The notes under the pieces are model-generated. The model saw only the letters and a program-made list of their open reading frames with translations, was not told the DNA's origin and did not search any database. A stretch of DNA of 64,000 bases from Histoplasma ohiense (taxonomy: Eukaryota > Ascomycota > Eurotiomycetes > Onygenales > Ajellomycetaceae): the NCBI GenBank assembly GCA_017607445.1, contig JAEVHH010000003.1:2418001-2482000 (forward strand). Reading direction: 5' to 3'. Position 1 is the stretch's first letter. Every line of letters begins with the position of its first letter. Positions 1 through 10,470 of this stretch are shown here, in pieces. A program made the position numbers and the translations under genes.

Positions 1-2545
1 CTCAGAGAAGTTAGAGAAATCATCAATGCTTACAAATCAGATGATATCACTTACTCAGACCTCTTGACAATAACTAAAAAAGAATGGAAGGAAATGGAAA
101 AGATGAGTATACAGCATGCTCTGATAAGTGATGAGACTGTTGCTGGCTGTACAATATTGCAATGTAGACAGTGAATGCAATGTGGTCAGAGATGAACTCA
201 AGGCAGCTGATCAGCACATGAATTGGATTGCAAGAAACAAAGAGATTCAGAAGAGGATTCAACTGTCTACACTAGCTCAATCACAGAAATCTCAGAGAAT
301 GAACTGTTAGAAATGTCAGTGAATACATTGAATGAAGCTATTTCAGCATCTGAGAACACTCAGAGATTGAATGAGATTAATTTCAATGAATCATTCACTG
401 TAGTTATCTGAGCTTGTGAAGAGGGACAGTATAATATGCAGAGGCAGAAGGCTCTCATTGAAAAACATGGAATCTGCTGCATCTAGTCATCAAGTGTAGA
501 ACTGATAAAAGATTGTGTAAGATTAATGACTAGAAAAGAAAGGAAAAAGAGAAAATCAGAAAAAAGATCTATTTACACACAGCTCTAATGATCACTGCAA
601 GAACTTTGTCTGACTTCTAAAAATACATGAATGTCACAAAAACAAAAGAAAAGATGTACATCAATGAAAATACTCAAATCAACAATCTTCAGAAACATTT
701 GTATGCAACAAAAGAGAAACTAAAACTCAATCTGTGTCAAGAACTTCAGAATCTCAAGATGTGTGTATAGAAGTGCAGTGCATGCCTTCACCTTGCACAG
801 AGTCTGACACACTGATTCAATATCTTCAATGAGAAGATTCACAGAGAGGCCAACAAAATGATGAACATGCATACACAGAGAAAAATCAGTCAGAAAAGAA
901 GAGAATGAGAAGAGAGCAGACAAAGCAGTTGAGTGAGCATCTGAATTTCTACAGAGATGAGTGATGGATGCTCACTCAATGAAAGTTGAAGAAAGAAGAG
1001 AAGTGGAATTGAAAGTGAAGAAGAATAAATGAGTAATGAAAGAACTTGAGAGAGAAGCAGAGATAGATGTATATGAGATGGTGTCAGAAGTAACTGTAGA
1101 AGCATTAACAGCTATCACAATGAAAAGAAAAAAATGTATGCTTATCAAAGAATCAGAAACTTCTCTTGAAACTTCAAAAACAGTTGCAACAGAGATGAGA
1201 ATGATCAACAGAACAGTCATATACAGAAGACAGAATGCAAAATTGAAATGACTCTTTGCCTCTTACACAACCCACACAAGAAACAGATGTATACTCACTC
1301 TGAATATAAAAAAGCATCACATTGCTGTTCAGACTACTCTGCACATGTATTTCTTTTCTACAAATAATCAATTCAGAAGTTATTCATCAGCAAAGAGGAC
1401 AAAGACACTCATTCAATAAGTTGAAAGTATGCAAAGATAAAGAGATAATGCAAAAATTGATATAAGTGAATATAGTATAAGAGTTCTTATCTGTCATAAT
1501 CTCAATGATGCAGAGACTCTGTACAATTTCATCTATGAAAAGTTAGAAAGAAAATCATAGAAAAGAGACAAAGAGAGGTATAACATATGCTTGACACAAT
1601 TGATATGAACAACAGCAGAATTCAGAGAATGCATAAGATTGCTAAAGATTTTATACTTGCTTTAAGCAAGAGATGCAATGGATGAATAGTTAGTGAAATG
1701 AATTGTGTTGTACAATGCCTGTATATGAAAGTGAGTTTTTGTGGAGGCAGTGGGAGGAGAAGGAGGGTGGAAAGAATAGAGTGAGAAATCATAAAAGATG
1801 CACAGAGCTTCTCAAAGAGTGAATGAAAGAGAGAAATCAGTATAGAAAGAAGAAGAGAAATTGATAGAGATGAAAGAGATGAAATTGAAGAAAGCAGAGA
1901 AAACAGAGACATGAATAAGAGCAGAGAAGACAGTAACAGAAAACAACACAGAGACATTCATCATTTCATCATCTTCACAAACACTGTTATCACTGCTCAT
2001 ATCCTCACCAACCACCTCACTTGCATCTCCATCACCAGAAAAGGTAGTCACATTGTCATCATTGTATGCTACCCCCACAACATCATTGAGAGTGATCTTC
2101 TCAACAGAAATAAGATCACACACAAAAGAGGCATCAGAAGAAAAGATGAGATGATCATAAGTAAGATATACACTCTGATGATGAGAAGTAGAAACTAAAG
2201 ACAATTAGCAATCACAAAAGCTGTCAGATTAGCTTTTGACAAGATTTGATCAACAAAAACCTATCAATAGATTGCACAACATGACTAGAATGGTGAGAGA
2301 CACAGTGATCAGAGACTATATTGCAGGATAGAGAAGAGCTAGACATTCAATAGAAGAGGATAGATGTGTAGAATGATTGAAGCAAGACAGAAGAGATTGA
2401 ATGAAAGAGATATGAGAGAATGAATGAAAGAGAATAGTTGTGAATGATGGTGTTGGTTAGTGATGAACTGACATTGTTGTGATAGGAACTCATGTGCATG
2501 TGAAGTAAGCGCCTTACCAATTGTGATTAGAAGATGTATGATCAC
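1..2545. other. Decayed CpG-poor tract of unknown origin
   Basis: No recognisable gene. Read on the plus strand, stretches such as 1-160, 223-411, 640-960 and 1036-1251 translate into Glu/Lys/Gln-rich, coiled-coil-like segments broken by TGA and TAG stops. The minus strand at 1812-2204 is open and contains an acidic Ser/Asp/Glu patch, but this may be a shadow. I could not match it to any pol, transposase or host family. The composition matches the neighbouring dead transposons, so it is probably another mutated repeat or a captured gene. Confidence 0.4.
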
Positions 2546-2818
2546 AACAAGGGCTTGATGAACACCGCGCTACAGACATCTCAGAAATAGTGCATCACAA
2601 AGATGGATGCACACAGCAGAACACTATTTCTGTCATGAGGGTGTAGATGGATTTGATAGGGGAGGATGTGGTAATTTCAGCTTATTATTCTTCCATGGTG
2701 TATGCCACCCTCTATTACTAAGAATGGTGTATGCTACTGCACTAGTTATTTCGTATAAGAAGAGCTGCAAAGCTTAGAAGCTTTGAACAGCTCAAGCAAC
2801 CTTTGAACTACAACACTG
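2546..2818. other. Junction tract between unknown repeat and C0
   Basis: No gene seen. It keeps a few CpG dinucleotides (for example about 2564-2570), unlike the sequence on either side, and has two similar short stretches near 2696 and 2726 (GGTGTATGC). Homology between copies C0 and C1 stops at about 2819, so an element end or a recombination breakpoint probably lies here. Confidence 0.35.
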
Positions 2819-3272
2819 CTATGATTGAATATCACACTCTGCTGTGACAACAGATTATCAGAGTTTATATAGAATTCTAGAACTTCATCTGTGTTCTCAT
2901 AGATCTGCACATCAAATACAAATCTTGCAATGACAGTTTGATATATAGCAAATCTCTCATTCAGAACTTTGTCAGAGAGCAGCATCTCATGAAATTCATT
3001 GATCAAAGATTGACTGATTTCATGAAAGTGCTCAGATATCTATAATTCATTAATACTTATAACAATCTCAGTTTAAAAAAACTTACAGCAGCACAACTTC
3101 TATTTAATATATGACAGATGTGACAGTATATCTGTTTATCATTCACAAAGCAAGAATATACTGAAGGATTCTGCAATCTCTTCAGACAATCCAAGCAAAT
3201 GCTCTCAATGACAGACAGTATATCACTCTCTATAGACTTCAAACCAGCAACAGAAACAGCTGGTTCTGACAT
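2746..3272 (-). pseudogene. Antisense six-Cys accessory gene of C0 (decayed, C-terminus replaced)
   Basis: This is a partner of the gene at 21701-22785 in C1 and lies antisense to the retrotransposon coding strand. Exon 1 starts with an ATG at 3272 and carries a six-cysteine cluster at 3093-3197: CxxC, 11 residues, C, 7 residues, CxxxC, 6 residues, C. A GTAAGT donor at about 3086 and a TATAG acceptor at about 3041 flank a ~46 bp intron that is also present in C1. Exon 2 is acidic and continues in register with C1 until about 2819, then diverges to a stop near 2746. In C1 the start codon has mutated to ATA, so this copy best shows the original start. Function unknown; the cysteine spacing suggests a small metal-binding domain. 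Confidence 0.7.
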
Positions 3273-3804
3273 TCTATCATAACTTTAATTAGTACCAAGA
3301 TCTTATTCAAAGAAGAAGGAGAAGCAAGAAAGAAAAACAGATATTGAAGATTGAAATCAATATTGCAATGTTGATCAAAGAGATTGCAACAACACAAAAC
3401 TCAATCCAAAATGAGAAACACAATCATGCAATCAAAACTTTGAAATTTGCAATAAAAATTGTATAGAAAGATACAGTGTACTTTGTTTGATAAATTGATG
3501 TATTCTTTTTAAATAAAAAATCATTGATAGTGATGGTGGTGATGATTTTGTTAGAGTACAATTTTTTGATAGAAGTCAAAGAAAAGAGATTCAGAAGTTG
3601 TGTCTAAATCATGATTGAACTGCAATAACATCAGAGATGAAAAAACATTCTCTCAAAACAGCAACAGTTCAGAATTAACTTCAACAATTAATTCAGCTCA
3701 ATTCTACAAACTTTATACAATATCAACCACACAGCATATATTATGAACTTTGCACATTGCAATAAGAAGCTCTGAGAACCAGGTCTTTGAAGAAAGAAGA
3801 TAAT
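3273..3804. other. C0 spacer between accessory gene and LTR
   Basis: Non-coding as far as I can see. It is the counterpart of 21158-21700 in C1 and should hold the promoter of the antisense gene on one strand and the polypurine tract of the element on the other. Stops are dense in all frames. Confidence 0.5.
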
Positions 3805-4075
3805 TGTAATAGATGCAACAGAGATATCTATATTAGAAAATAACTATATAGCAATAGAAGAACACAGAACACATCAGAATTAATGAGAATGGATATAGTA
3901 TATGATATTATAGACAGCTGTAGAGCATAGTGATTGCCTATATAATGCTCACTGATATCTGTAGATATTAGAAGATTAGTGATTAGCTTTGAATAATAGA
4001 GATTGCTATCTTCTTAACATTCTATATGCGTACTTCACACTACTCTCATAATTATATCTACAATCATCTCTTACA
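3805..4075 (+). repeat. Family C LTR (3' LTR of C0)
   Basis: 271 bp with TGTAATAG...CTCTTACA ends, the same length as both LTRs of C1 and differing from them mainly by transitions at former CpG sites. Confidence 0.9.
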
Positions 4076-5115
4076 ACTGTTCATTCATATAATCTGTAAC
4101 ACATGCAAAAAACAGTTAACCATTCATCATCTTCATTAATCCTTATCTTATAGAAGGCTGCAGAGATGTCAAGCTTTATAAATCATTTTGCTTTTTCTAT
4201 TCATTCAAGTATTTCATTGATGAGTGAGAGAGGGTATTGATTCTTCTGTGTAATTTTATTGAGTTCTCAGTAGTTGATGCAGAATCATAAGCCTTCTTCT
4301 GATTTCTTCACATACAGTACAGATACTGCAGTGAGTGAGTTGCTAACACAAATGAAATCTTTGTTCAGTAATTCATTGAGCATTTTTTATAGAACAAGAA
4401 GTTTGTCATGCAATATACTGTAGAGAGAATCTCAGAGTAATTGTGAATTCTTATCATCTTTTTTGATGAGCTCAATTATATGATCTATACTGAGTTCTCA
4501 ATGAGAGAGAAGCTTTTCAGCTTTTTTTTCATTGAATACATCTGTGAAGTTTTTGTACAATTCAGATAGTTTCTTGTGTGATTTCTTGAAATCTTTGAGT
4601 TCTAACTTTTCTAACACTTTTTTGATATTCATTATACTAGCAGTGAACACTTGAATGTTCTTCTTCTCATGCACTTAGCAGATTAGTAGTTTGTACATTT
4701 TCACTGATATCTGAGTGAAATCAGAGGTTCTATCAACATTCTTCCCATAAACACAGTCATCTTCTGGGAAAATAAAGCAGCAGTTGTATATATTCAACAA
4801 GATTTCAAATTCTGTGAGCTATAATAGACTGAGCATTAGATCATACTCAAGATCTTGTATTTTATCTGTGTATATATTCTTTTTCTTATGTTCTTCTATG
4901 TTGATATTAAATCTTATCATGTTGTAGAAGACTGATCCTCTGAGGCCATCAAATTCACTGAGTTTATGCAGTTTGAAAAAGAGAATACACTGAATCTTAT
5001 GCTTTTCAATCAGCTGAGTGTCTATAAGAGTGTAATGAAGAAAACCACTGTCTATCATTGCTCATATGTTGACTAGACTATTTACAATGATAAAGATTAT
5101 AATTGCATTCATTTG
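4076..5115 (-). pseudogene. pol: Family A protease-RT, copy A0 (truncated)
   Basis: Starts with the aspartic protease: a Met-Ile-Asp-Ser-Gly active-site motif at about 5044-5058, followed by an open stretch to 4819. The linker region (Glu/Lys-rich, about 4500-4790) and the N-terminal part of RT follow, up to about 4076 where the C0 LTR interrupts. Many TGA and TAG stops come from CpG decay. It corresponds to 10471-11560 of A1. No function remains. Confidence 0.85.
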
Positions 5116-6185
5116 CATCTTCTGCTTAAATCTTCAGCTAGCTTTCTGCTCCTTGAGCTCTCATTTATATTTTAGAGTGAGAGCTCATCTTTTCCCTGTT
5201 CTTGCCTGTCCACAGATGACACAGCATTCACACATATGAAGGATTTACTCAGAGCAATTGCATTTGAACATTGATTTGCAAAGTGCTCTGACTTATCACA
5301 GTGTATGCAGACTTCTCTGATGATTTGATCAGCAGCATTCTTCTCTGAGACATTGAAGATTCTTGAGTAACTTACATTTACATGTGGAACTCAGTTCATT
5401 GATTCTGATTCAGAGGTGGAGAGTGCTGCAGAGCTGTTCAGAGCATACATATGTGTTCAGTAGAATTCTCTGCAATTTTGAAATACATAGAACTGAGACA
5501 TATTGTTGTTCAACAGACAAAGATCAGTACAGAATTCACTGTATATTGAGAGTTTCAAACACTCTACACTTCAGTTATGCAACTGAAAGTTCAAGTTTTT
5601 GAATAATATATTGATTTTGACAGTCTCATTTCATTCTTGCTTATCTGCTTCTATAAGCTTGCAATTGAATTCAAAAAGATAAGTTGTCAACACAACATTC
5701 ATCTGATGAGTCTGATTAAATCAGTTCAACATTTTGACTTGAAATGTAGAATTGAGAAAGAGAGAGTTGAGTTGTCAGAAGACTAGCTCTGATGTACACT
5801 GATTGTTCTGACAATGACTCATTCAGAGTTGAAATTTTGCTAACACATTGTCATTCAATCTGCTATGAATATACCACATTTGATTGAATAGCAAGTCTAT
5901 TGCTTGTTCATTGATGTTTAATTTGATGTTTACTTTTGACTTCCACACAAGATAGAGCACTAGATCTTCTTCATATTTATCAAGAATTGAAAGCTTCTCT
6001 CTTGAGAGTTTTTTGTAAGATGTGAATGTAGAAGAAACAGTGAACACAGAAATACTCATCTCAATAAATCATTGTTGCAATTCAGCTATCTATAGTATCT
6101 GTTGCTGAAGAATGCTTTGTAGATCTAAGTTATCATTCACTGTGTTTGAATATGATGGGTGTTTGTAGAATTGCTTGTAGTTCAT
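5116..6185 (-). pseudogene. gag: Family A gag, copy A0
   Basis: Capsid-like gag of family A on the minus strand, with ATG at 6185. The N-terminus is Tyr/Gln-rich, followed by the capsid region (a good open stretch at 5823-6059 containing LSREKLSILDKYEEDL) and a CCHC zinc knuckle at about 5266-5316 that would bind element RNA. It matches the gag genes of A1, A2, A3 and A4 along its length. In-frame stops are mostly TGA and TAG. Confidence 0.85.
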
Positions 6186-6583
6186 TTCAATATCTAAAAA
6201 TATATAATAGTAAAAAAAAAGAAAGAGAAATACTTGTAGACACTCAGTTCTCTCATGAACACTATTCACAGTGTTGCAGTGCTAAGCTTTGTCAAGCTTC
6301 TTCATGAACACTATTCACAGCATTACAATTTGTAGACACTTGGATCTTGTAGAACACAGTTGATTGTGTCTCAGACATTTAGATATGACAGTCTATATAA
6401 CTAATAATAAAGACACTCAGACTCACAAGAAATCTCTTATAACAACTAGACACTCAGATCTGTAAATGATACACTCAGATATAAGAACTGATAACAAGAC
6501 ATTCAGATCTTAAACAACACACTCAGATGTAAGAACTAATAACAAGACACTCAGATCTTAAACATAGAAGAATCAATTTGTAA
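6186..6583 (-). other. Family A 5' leader, copy A0
   Basis: Untranslated leader between LTR and gag. Read on the minus strand it carries many spaced repeats of the CTGAGTGTCT type and inverted repeats around 6240-6320. The primer-binding segment lies directly against the LTR (about 6571-6583). No gene. Confidence 0.7.
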
Positions 6584-7034
6584 TGTAACAGACATACTTC
6601 AATTAATAATCTAGCACTATTCTAATATAGATTACAAATTGATTAAGAAAAGAAAGAGAAAAGAAATCAGAAGAAAAGATCATACAAAGAGAATTCTTAT
6701 AGAAGAAAGTTTGAAATGAAAGAATATCAGAAACCACTTTACAGTGAAGTATGAAGCAGAAGAACATTAAGAACTACACAGAAGAATTGTTAGAAACTAC
6801 ACAAGCACAGAGTATGAAGTAGAGAAATCATTGAGAACTACACAGAAAAATTATTAGAGACTATACAAGCACAGAACACAGAGCAGAAGAATGTTAGAAG
6901 CTATATGAAAGAATTGTTAGAGACTACACAAACATGAAGCACAGAGTGAAAGAATATTAAAAGCTATACAGAAGAATCATTAGAAACTATACAAGCACAG
7001 AGCACAGAGTGAAAGAACATCAAAGGTTACACAA
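6584..7034 (-). repeat. Family A LTR, copy A0, larger part
   Basis: 451 bp of the 533 bp 5' LTR of A0; the remaining 82 bp are at 40457-40538 on the far side of B1. It contains imperfect ~64 bp tandem units, each with an AGAACATTAGAAGCTA-like block and a TTAGAGACTACACAAGCACAG-like block. Confidence 0.9.
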
Positions 7035-7297
7035 TATGAGATGTAGTGACAGTGTGAAGAGTAACAGTGGAAGATAGTTTATAGCATAGCAGAGATAATA
7101 GTAGTATATTGTAGAGTGTAGTATAGTGGTGTAGTGTAGTGTAGCTAATCACTAAGGAAGAAAAGAAAGAGAAAGAAGATGTGCGAAATACATACATCAA
7201 TATATATATACATATAGAAATAGCAGTAGTGAGAGTATAATGAAAAGAGATAAGAATAAGTGAAGATAATAAGAAAATAATAAATGAGTGCATTACA
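7035..7297 (-). repeat. Family B 3' LTR of B1
   Basis: 263 bp, same length as the LTR at 40189-40451 and both LTRs of B2. It ends TGTAATGCAC on the minus strand; the opposite terminal base pair has mutated (TATGAG instead of TGTGAG). Open reading frames across it, such as 7027-7293, are chance translations of the LTR. Confidence 0.92.
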
Positions 7298-7652
7298 ATT
7301 GCTTCTCTTTTTTATAAAAGCTGCTCTTAGTGATTGTATAGATTGCTTGCTAGTAGATAATTGCATTTCTGTATTGTAAGTTCTGCTTGTTGATAGCAGT
7401 GTATCAATTGTGTCCTCTAGATAGCTTGTATACACATTGTTATTGATTTTCTAATGAGATGGAATTGATGGATTCTTTGGTTGCTAGAGGTTGTGTGTAG
7501 AGAAGCAAAAAGAATTTCTTTCTTCTTGAAGATTTCTCTTCTCTTTTAACTTGATCATCATCAAAAGCTTCTTACTCTCTTGCTGCAATTTTTCATCTTC
7601 AATAAAAAATTTTTTAATTTTTATATCATTGTTCTCTCTCTCTCTCTTTTTT
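7298..7652. other. B1 spacer between 3' LTR and accessory gene
   Basis: No gene seen. Contains CT-rich runs (about 7636-7650) that may be promoter pyrimidine tracts for the plus-strand accessory gene, and on the minus strand the region next to the 3' LTR where a polypurine tract is expected. Confidence 0.5.
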
Positions 7653-8526
7653 ATATTGAAATGAGCTCTCTTGATTATCTTGATTTTAAGTAAGTTGTTT
7701 CTTGGATGCTTATCATGTATTATTGTTGATGTTTCTTATCAGTGATGTTATTAGTGTGGTTATATGTGTCACTAGCTTGTTTCTGTATAGTGTCATTCAC
7801 TGTTCACTTGTTATATTGCTCTAGCTCTAATCATGTGATGCACAACAGTTGGATTCTGTGTGAACATTGTGCCTTCAAGCTGAGAAATGTTGACTTTTGA
7901 TGTATGTTGAGATCAAATGCTTGAAAATGTTGTGAGACTTGTGTCTCTGTAGAGAAATTCTGCAAATTTATGAGTGTTTCTTTTTGATTTTTATTTCTTT
8001 TTCTTTTTCTTCAAATTTGCTTTTGAATAGATAGTAGTGCTCTTAGCAATGTTGGTATACTGATAATGATACTAGATGTGTGATACACCTCTTCTGAAAT
8101 GCATCATGCATGGGTGAGTGTTTATCTTTACAGAGGTGGTGGCTGGGGAGAACATGGTCAGCCACAAAAGTTGTCTTTGTTGTTTAGTTAAATGATTGAA
8201 CACATCTTATCTGATGATGCTGTCTGCTCAGAGCAGAGCAGAGGTGAATACTCTATGATCTCAGTGCTGAATGATGGCTGAGCCTGCAGAAGTGCAGATT
8301 TTAGAGGCAGTGATTGTATCTGATTCTTTCAGAGTGAAGATGTTAGAAGAAGAGAAGAATATGAAGAAGAGGATTTTGAAGATGATGAGTTTCAGAGACT
8401 CTGTGATAGAGAAGTCAACTGAAAAGAAATCAACTGCAGAGAAGTTGATGAAAGAGAAGTTGACTGAAGAGTCAATGAAGAAGATTGTGAAGATACTGAT
8501 GACTGCAGCAGTGTCTGTGATGTCTG
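7653..8526 (+). pseudogene. Antisense six-Cys accessory gene of B1 (first part)
   Basis: This gene lies antisense to gag-pol of B1, downstream of the chromodomain. A likely first exon starts with ATG at 7654 and ends in a GTAAGT donor near 7682; a TTATCAG acceptor follows near 7743. At 7859-7963 one frame reads a six-cysteine cluster: CxxC, 10 residues, C, 8 residues, CxxxC, 6 residues, C, nearly the same spacing as in family C. Further on, 8271-8526 encodes a Glu/Lys-rich helical segment (KLTEESMKKIVKIL). It is interrupted at 8526 by A1 and resumes at 14608. Frames differ between the Cys cluster and the helical part, so a further intron (for example about 8053-8137) or a frameshift is needed. 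Function unknown. Confidence 0.6.
8522..8526. repeat. TSD of A1 (left copy, GTCTG)
   Basis: GTCTG here and at 14603-14607 flank A1. The uninterrupted equivalent in B2 (around 49497-49503) reads ATCTG once. Confidence 0.92.
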
Positions 8527-9060
8527 TGTGACAGATTAGCATCTGTTAGTAATTAACTTACGCAATCAACTCCCCTTCTGCACCCGCTTGTTTCTGGCTG
8601 TTGTGATCTCACATAACTCTTCATGTTCTTCCACTCTGTGCTCTGTGCTTGTGTAGTTTCTAACAATTCTTCTGTGTAGCTCTTAACATTCTTCTGCTCT
8701 GTGCTCTGTGCTCATATAGTCTCTAACAATTCTTCTGTGTAGCTTCTTACATTCTTTCACTCTGTGTTCCACATTCATATAGTCTCTAATGATTCTTCTG
8801 TGTAGCTCTCAACAATTTCCTCATCTCACACACTGTGCTCATATAGTTTCTAATGATTCTTATGCATATCTCTTAATGTTCTTCTGCTCTGTGCTTCACT
8901 GTGGAGTGGCTTCTGATATTCTTTCACTCTGAACTTTTCTCTATAAGAACTCTCTTTGTACAATCTTTTCTTCTGATTTCTTTTTTCTTTCTTTTCTTAA
9001 TCAATTTGTAATCTGTAATTAGAATAGTATCAAATTATTAATTGAAGTACATCTGTTACA
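8527..9060 (+). repeat. Family A 5' LTR of A1
   Basis: 534 bp, TGTGACAG...CTGTTACA. Its outer ~60 bp keep CpGs (ACGCAATC, CACCCGCTTG) while the rest is depleted. Contains imperfect ~64 bp tandem units. Confidence 0.95.
8999..9011 (+). promoter_or_regulatory. Self-primer donor in A1 LTR
   Basis: AATCAATTTGTAA is the exact reverse complement of the 13 bases directly after the LTR (9061-9073). In Tf1-type retrotransposons the 5' end of the mRNA folds back to prime reverse transcription; this predicts a transcript start (R) near 8999. Confidence 0.65.
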
Positions 9061-9073
9061 TTACAAATTGATT
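9061..9073 (+). promoter_or_regulatory. Self-priming primer-binding site of A1
   Basis: TTACAAATTGATT directly follows the LTR and pairs perfectly with 8999-9011. The same arrangement is seen in A2 (18213 onward) and A4 (56704 onward), allowing for CpG decay in the LTR copy. Confidence 0.7.
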
Positions 9074-9435
9074 CTTTTATGTTTAAGATCTGAGTGTCTT
9101 GTTATTAGTTCTTACATCTGAGTGTGTTGTTATCAGTTTTTACATCTGAGTGCATCATTTACAGATCTGAGTGTCTAGTTATTACAAGAGATCTTTTGTG
9201 AGTCTGAGTGCTTCTATTGTTAGTTATATAGACTGTCATGTCTAAGTGTCTGAGACACAATCAACTGTGTTCTACAAGGCCTGAGTGTCTATGAACTGTA
9301 ATGCTGTGAATAGTATTCACAAAGAAGCTTGATCAAGCTTAGTGCTGCAACACTGTGAATAGTGTCTGTGAGAGGACTGAGTGTCTACAAGTATTCCTTT
9401 TCTTTTATTATTATTACATATTCTTAGATATTGAA
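9074..9435 (+). other. Family A 5' leader, copy A1
   Basis: Untranslated leader with about eight spaced copies of a CTGAGTGTCT-like motif (9107-9390), a perfect palindrome AAGCTTGATCAAGCTT at about 9326-9341, and flanking GTGAATAGT repeats. It probably folds and may serve packaging or translation. No gene. Confidence 0.65.
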
Positions 9436-10470
9436 ATGAATTACAAACAATTCTACAAACACCCACTGCATCTGAATGCAGTGGACGACAACTTAGATCT
9501 GTGAAGTATTTTTCAGCAGCAAGTGCTACAGATGACTGAATTGCAACAATGATTTGCTGAGATAAGTACTTCTGCATTCACTGTTCCTTCTACATCTGTG
9601 TCTCATGAAAAGTCTTCAAGAGAGAAGCTTTCAATCCTCAATAAATATAAGAGAGATCTAGCACTCTATCTTGTGTGGAAGTCAAAAGCAAACATCAAAT
9701 TGAACATTGACAGACAAGCAATAGACTTGCTATTCAATCAAGTGTGGTATATTCATAGCAGATTGGATGGCAATGTGTTAGTGAAATTTCAATCCTGGAT
9801 GAGTTATTGTCAGAATGATCAGTGTACATCAGAGCTAGTCTTCTGACAACTCAACTCTCTCTTTCTTGATTCTATACTTCAAGTCAAGACATTGAACTGG
9901 CTTAATCAGACTCATCAGATGAATGTTGTGTTGACAATTTATCTTTCTGAATTCAATCACAAACTTCTAGAAGCAGATGGGCAAGACTGAGATGACACTG
10001 TTAAAATCAACATATTGTTCAAGAACTTGAATTTTCAGTTGCATAACTGAAGTGTAGAGTGTTCAAAACTCTCAATATACAGTGAATTCTGCACTGATCT
10101 TTGTCTGTTGAACAACAATCTGTTTCAGTTTCACACACTTCAAAATTGTAGAGAATTCTGCTGAACAAATGTATACACTTCAAACCACTCTGCAGCATCC
10201 TCCATCTCTGAATCAGAATCAATGAACTGAATCTCACATGTGAATACAAGCTGTTCAAGAGTCTCTAACATTTCAGAGAAGAATGCTGTCAACTGAATCA
10301 TCAGAGAAGTCTGCATACACTGTGATAAGTCAGAGCATTTTGTGAATCAATGTCTGAATGTAATTGCTCTGAGTAAACCCCTCACACACATGAACACTGT
10401 GTTGTCTGTGAATAAGCAAGAACAGAGAAAAGACAAGCTCTCACTCTAAAATATAAATAAGAGCTCAAGA
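9436..10470 (+). pseudogene. gag: Family A gag, copy A1
   Basis: Structural protein of the virus-like particle. ATG at 9436 starts MNYKQFYKH. A Gln-rich helix (about residues 30-50) is followed by the capsid region with SREKLSILNKYKRDLALYL near 9610-9665, and a CCHC knuckle (CIHCDKSEHFVNQC) at about 10308-10352. It contains several TGA stops where Arg or Trp codons are expected. Pol lies in the frame one base back (-1) relative to gag, as in A2 and A4, which suggests ribosomal frameshifting in the ancestor. Confidence 0.88.

Larger units (their letters stand above)
2819..4075 (+). mobile_element. Family C chromovirus, copy C0, 3' fragment
   Basis: The 3' end of a family C gypsy element in sense orientation, matching the mirror image of 20887-22160. 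It holds the 3' LTR (3805-4075) and the antisense accessory gene. Pol is absent; homology breaks off at about 2819. To its right, family A pol resumes directly after the LTR (4076), so C0 was inserted into copy A0. The five bases after the LTR are ACTGT; the matching TSD lies outside the window or has been lost. Confidence 0.85.
4076..7034 (-). mobile_element. Family A chromovirus, copy A0 (5' half)
   Basis: Minus-strand family A element. From right to left: 5' LTR (6584-7034, continued at 40457-40538), leader with repeats of the CTGAGTGTCT type, gag (start 6185), protease and the first part of RT. It is cut at 4076 by C0, and its LTR is cut at 7034 by B1 with the TSD CACAA at 7030-7034 and 40452-40456. 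The outer LTR end at 40538 abuts RT sequence of copy A3, so A0 itself was inserted into A3. The rest lies beyond the left edge. Confidence 0.9.

Noticed and set aside
1812..2204. 130-codon minus-strand open frame with an acidic patch
   Set aside because: Considered as continuation of the C0 accessory gene, but there is no homology to C1 there and no splice or motif support; may be a shadow of the plus-strand Glu/Lys-rich translation.
7027..7435. Open frames over family B LTRs (also 40181-40477, 42522-42788, 55450-55837)
   Set aside because: They recur because the LTR recurs; they cross LTR borders, are hydrophobic Ser/Leu/Tyr-rich, and differ in ends between copies. Chance openness of an AT-rich LTR.
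9074..9400. CRISPR-like array (spaced CTGAGTGTCT motifs)
   Set aside because: Motifs are short, imperfect and unevenly spaced, occur in a retrotransposon leader, and the context is eukaryotic.
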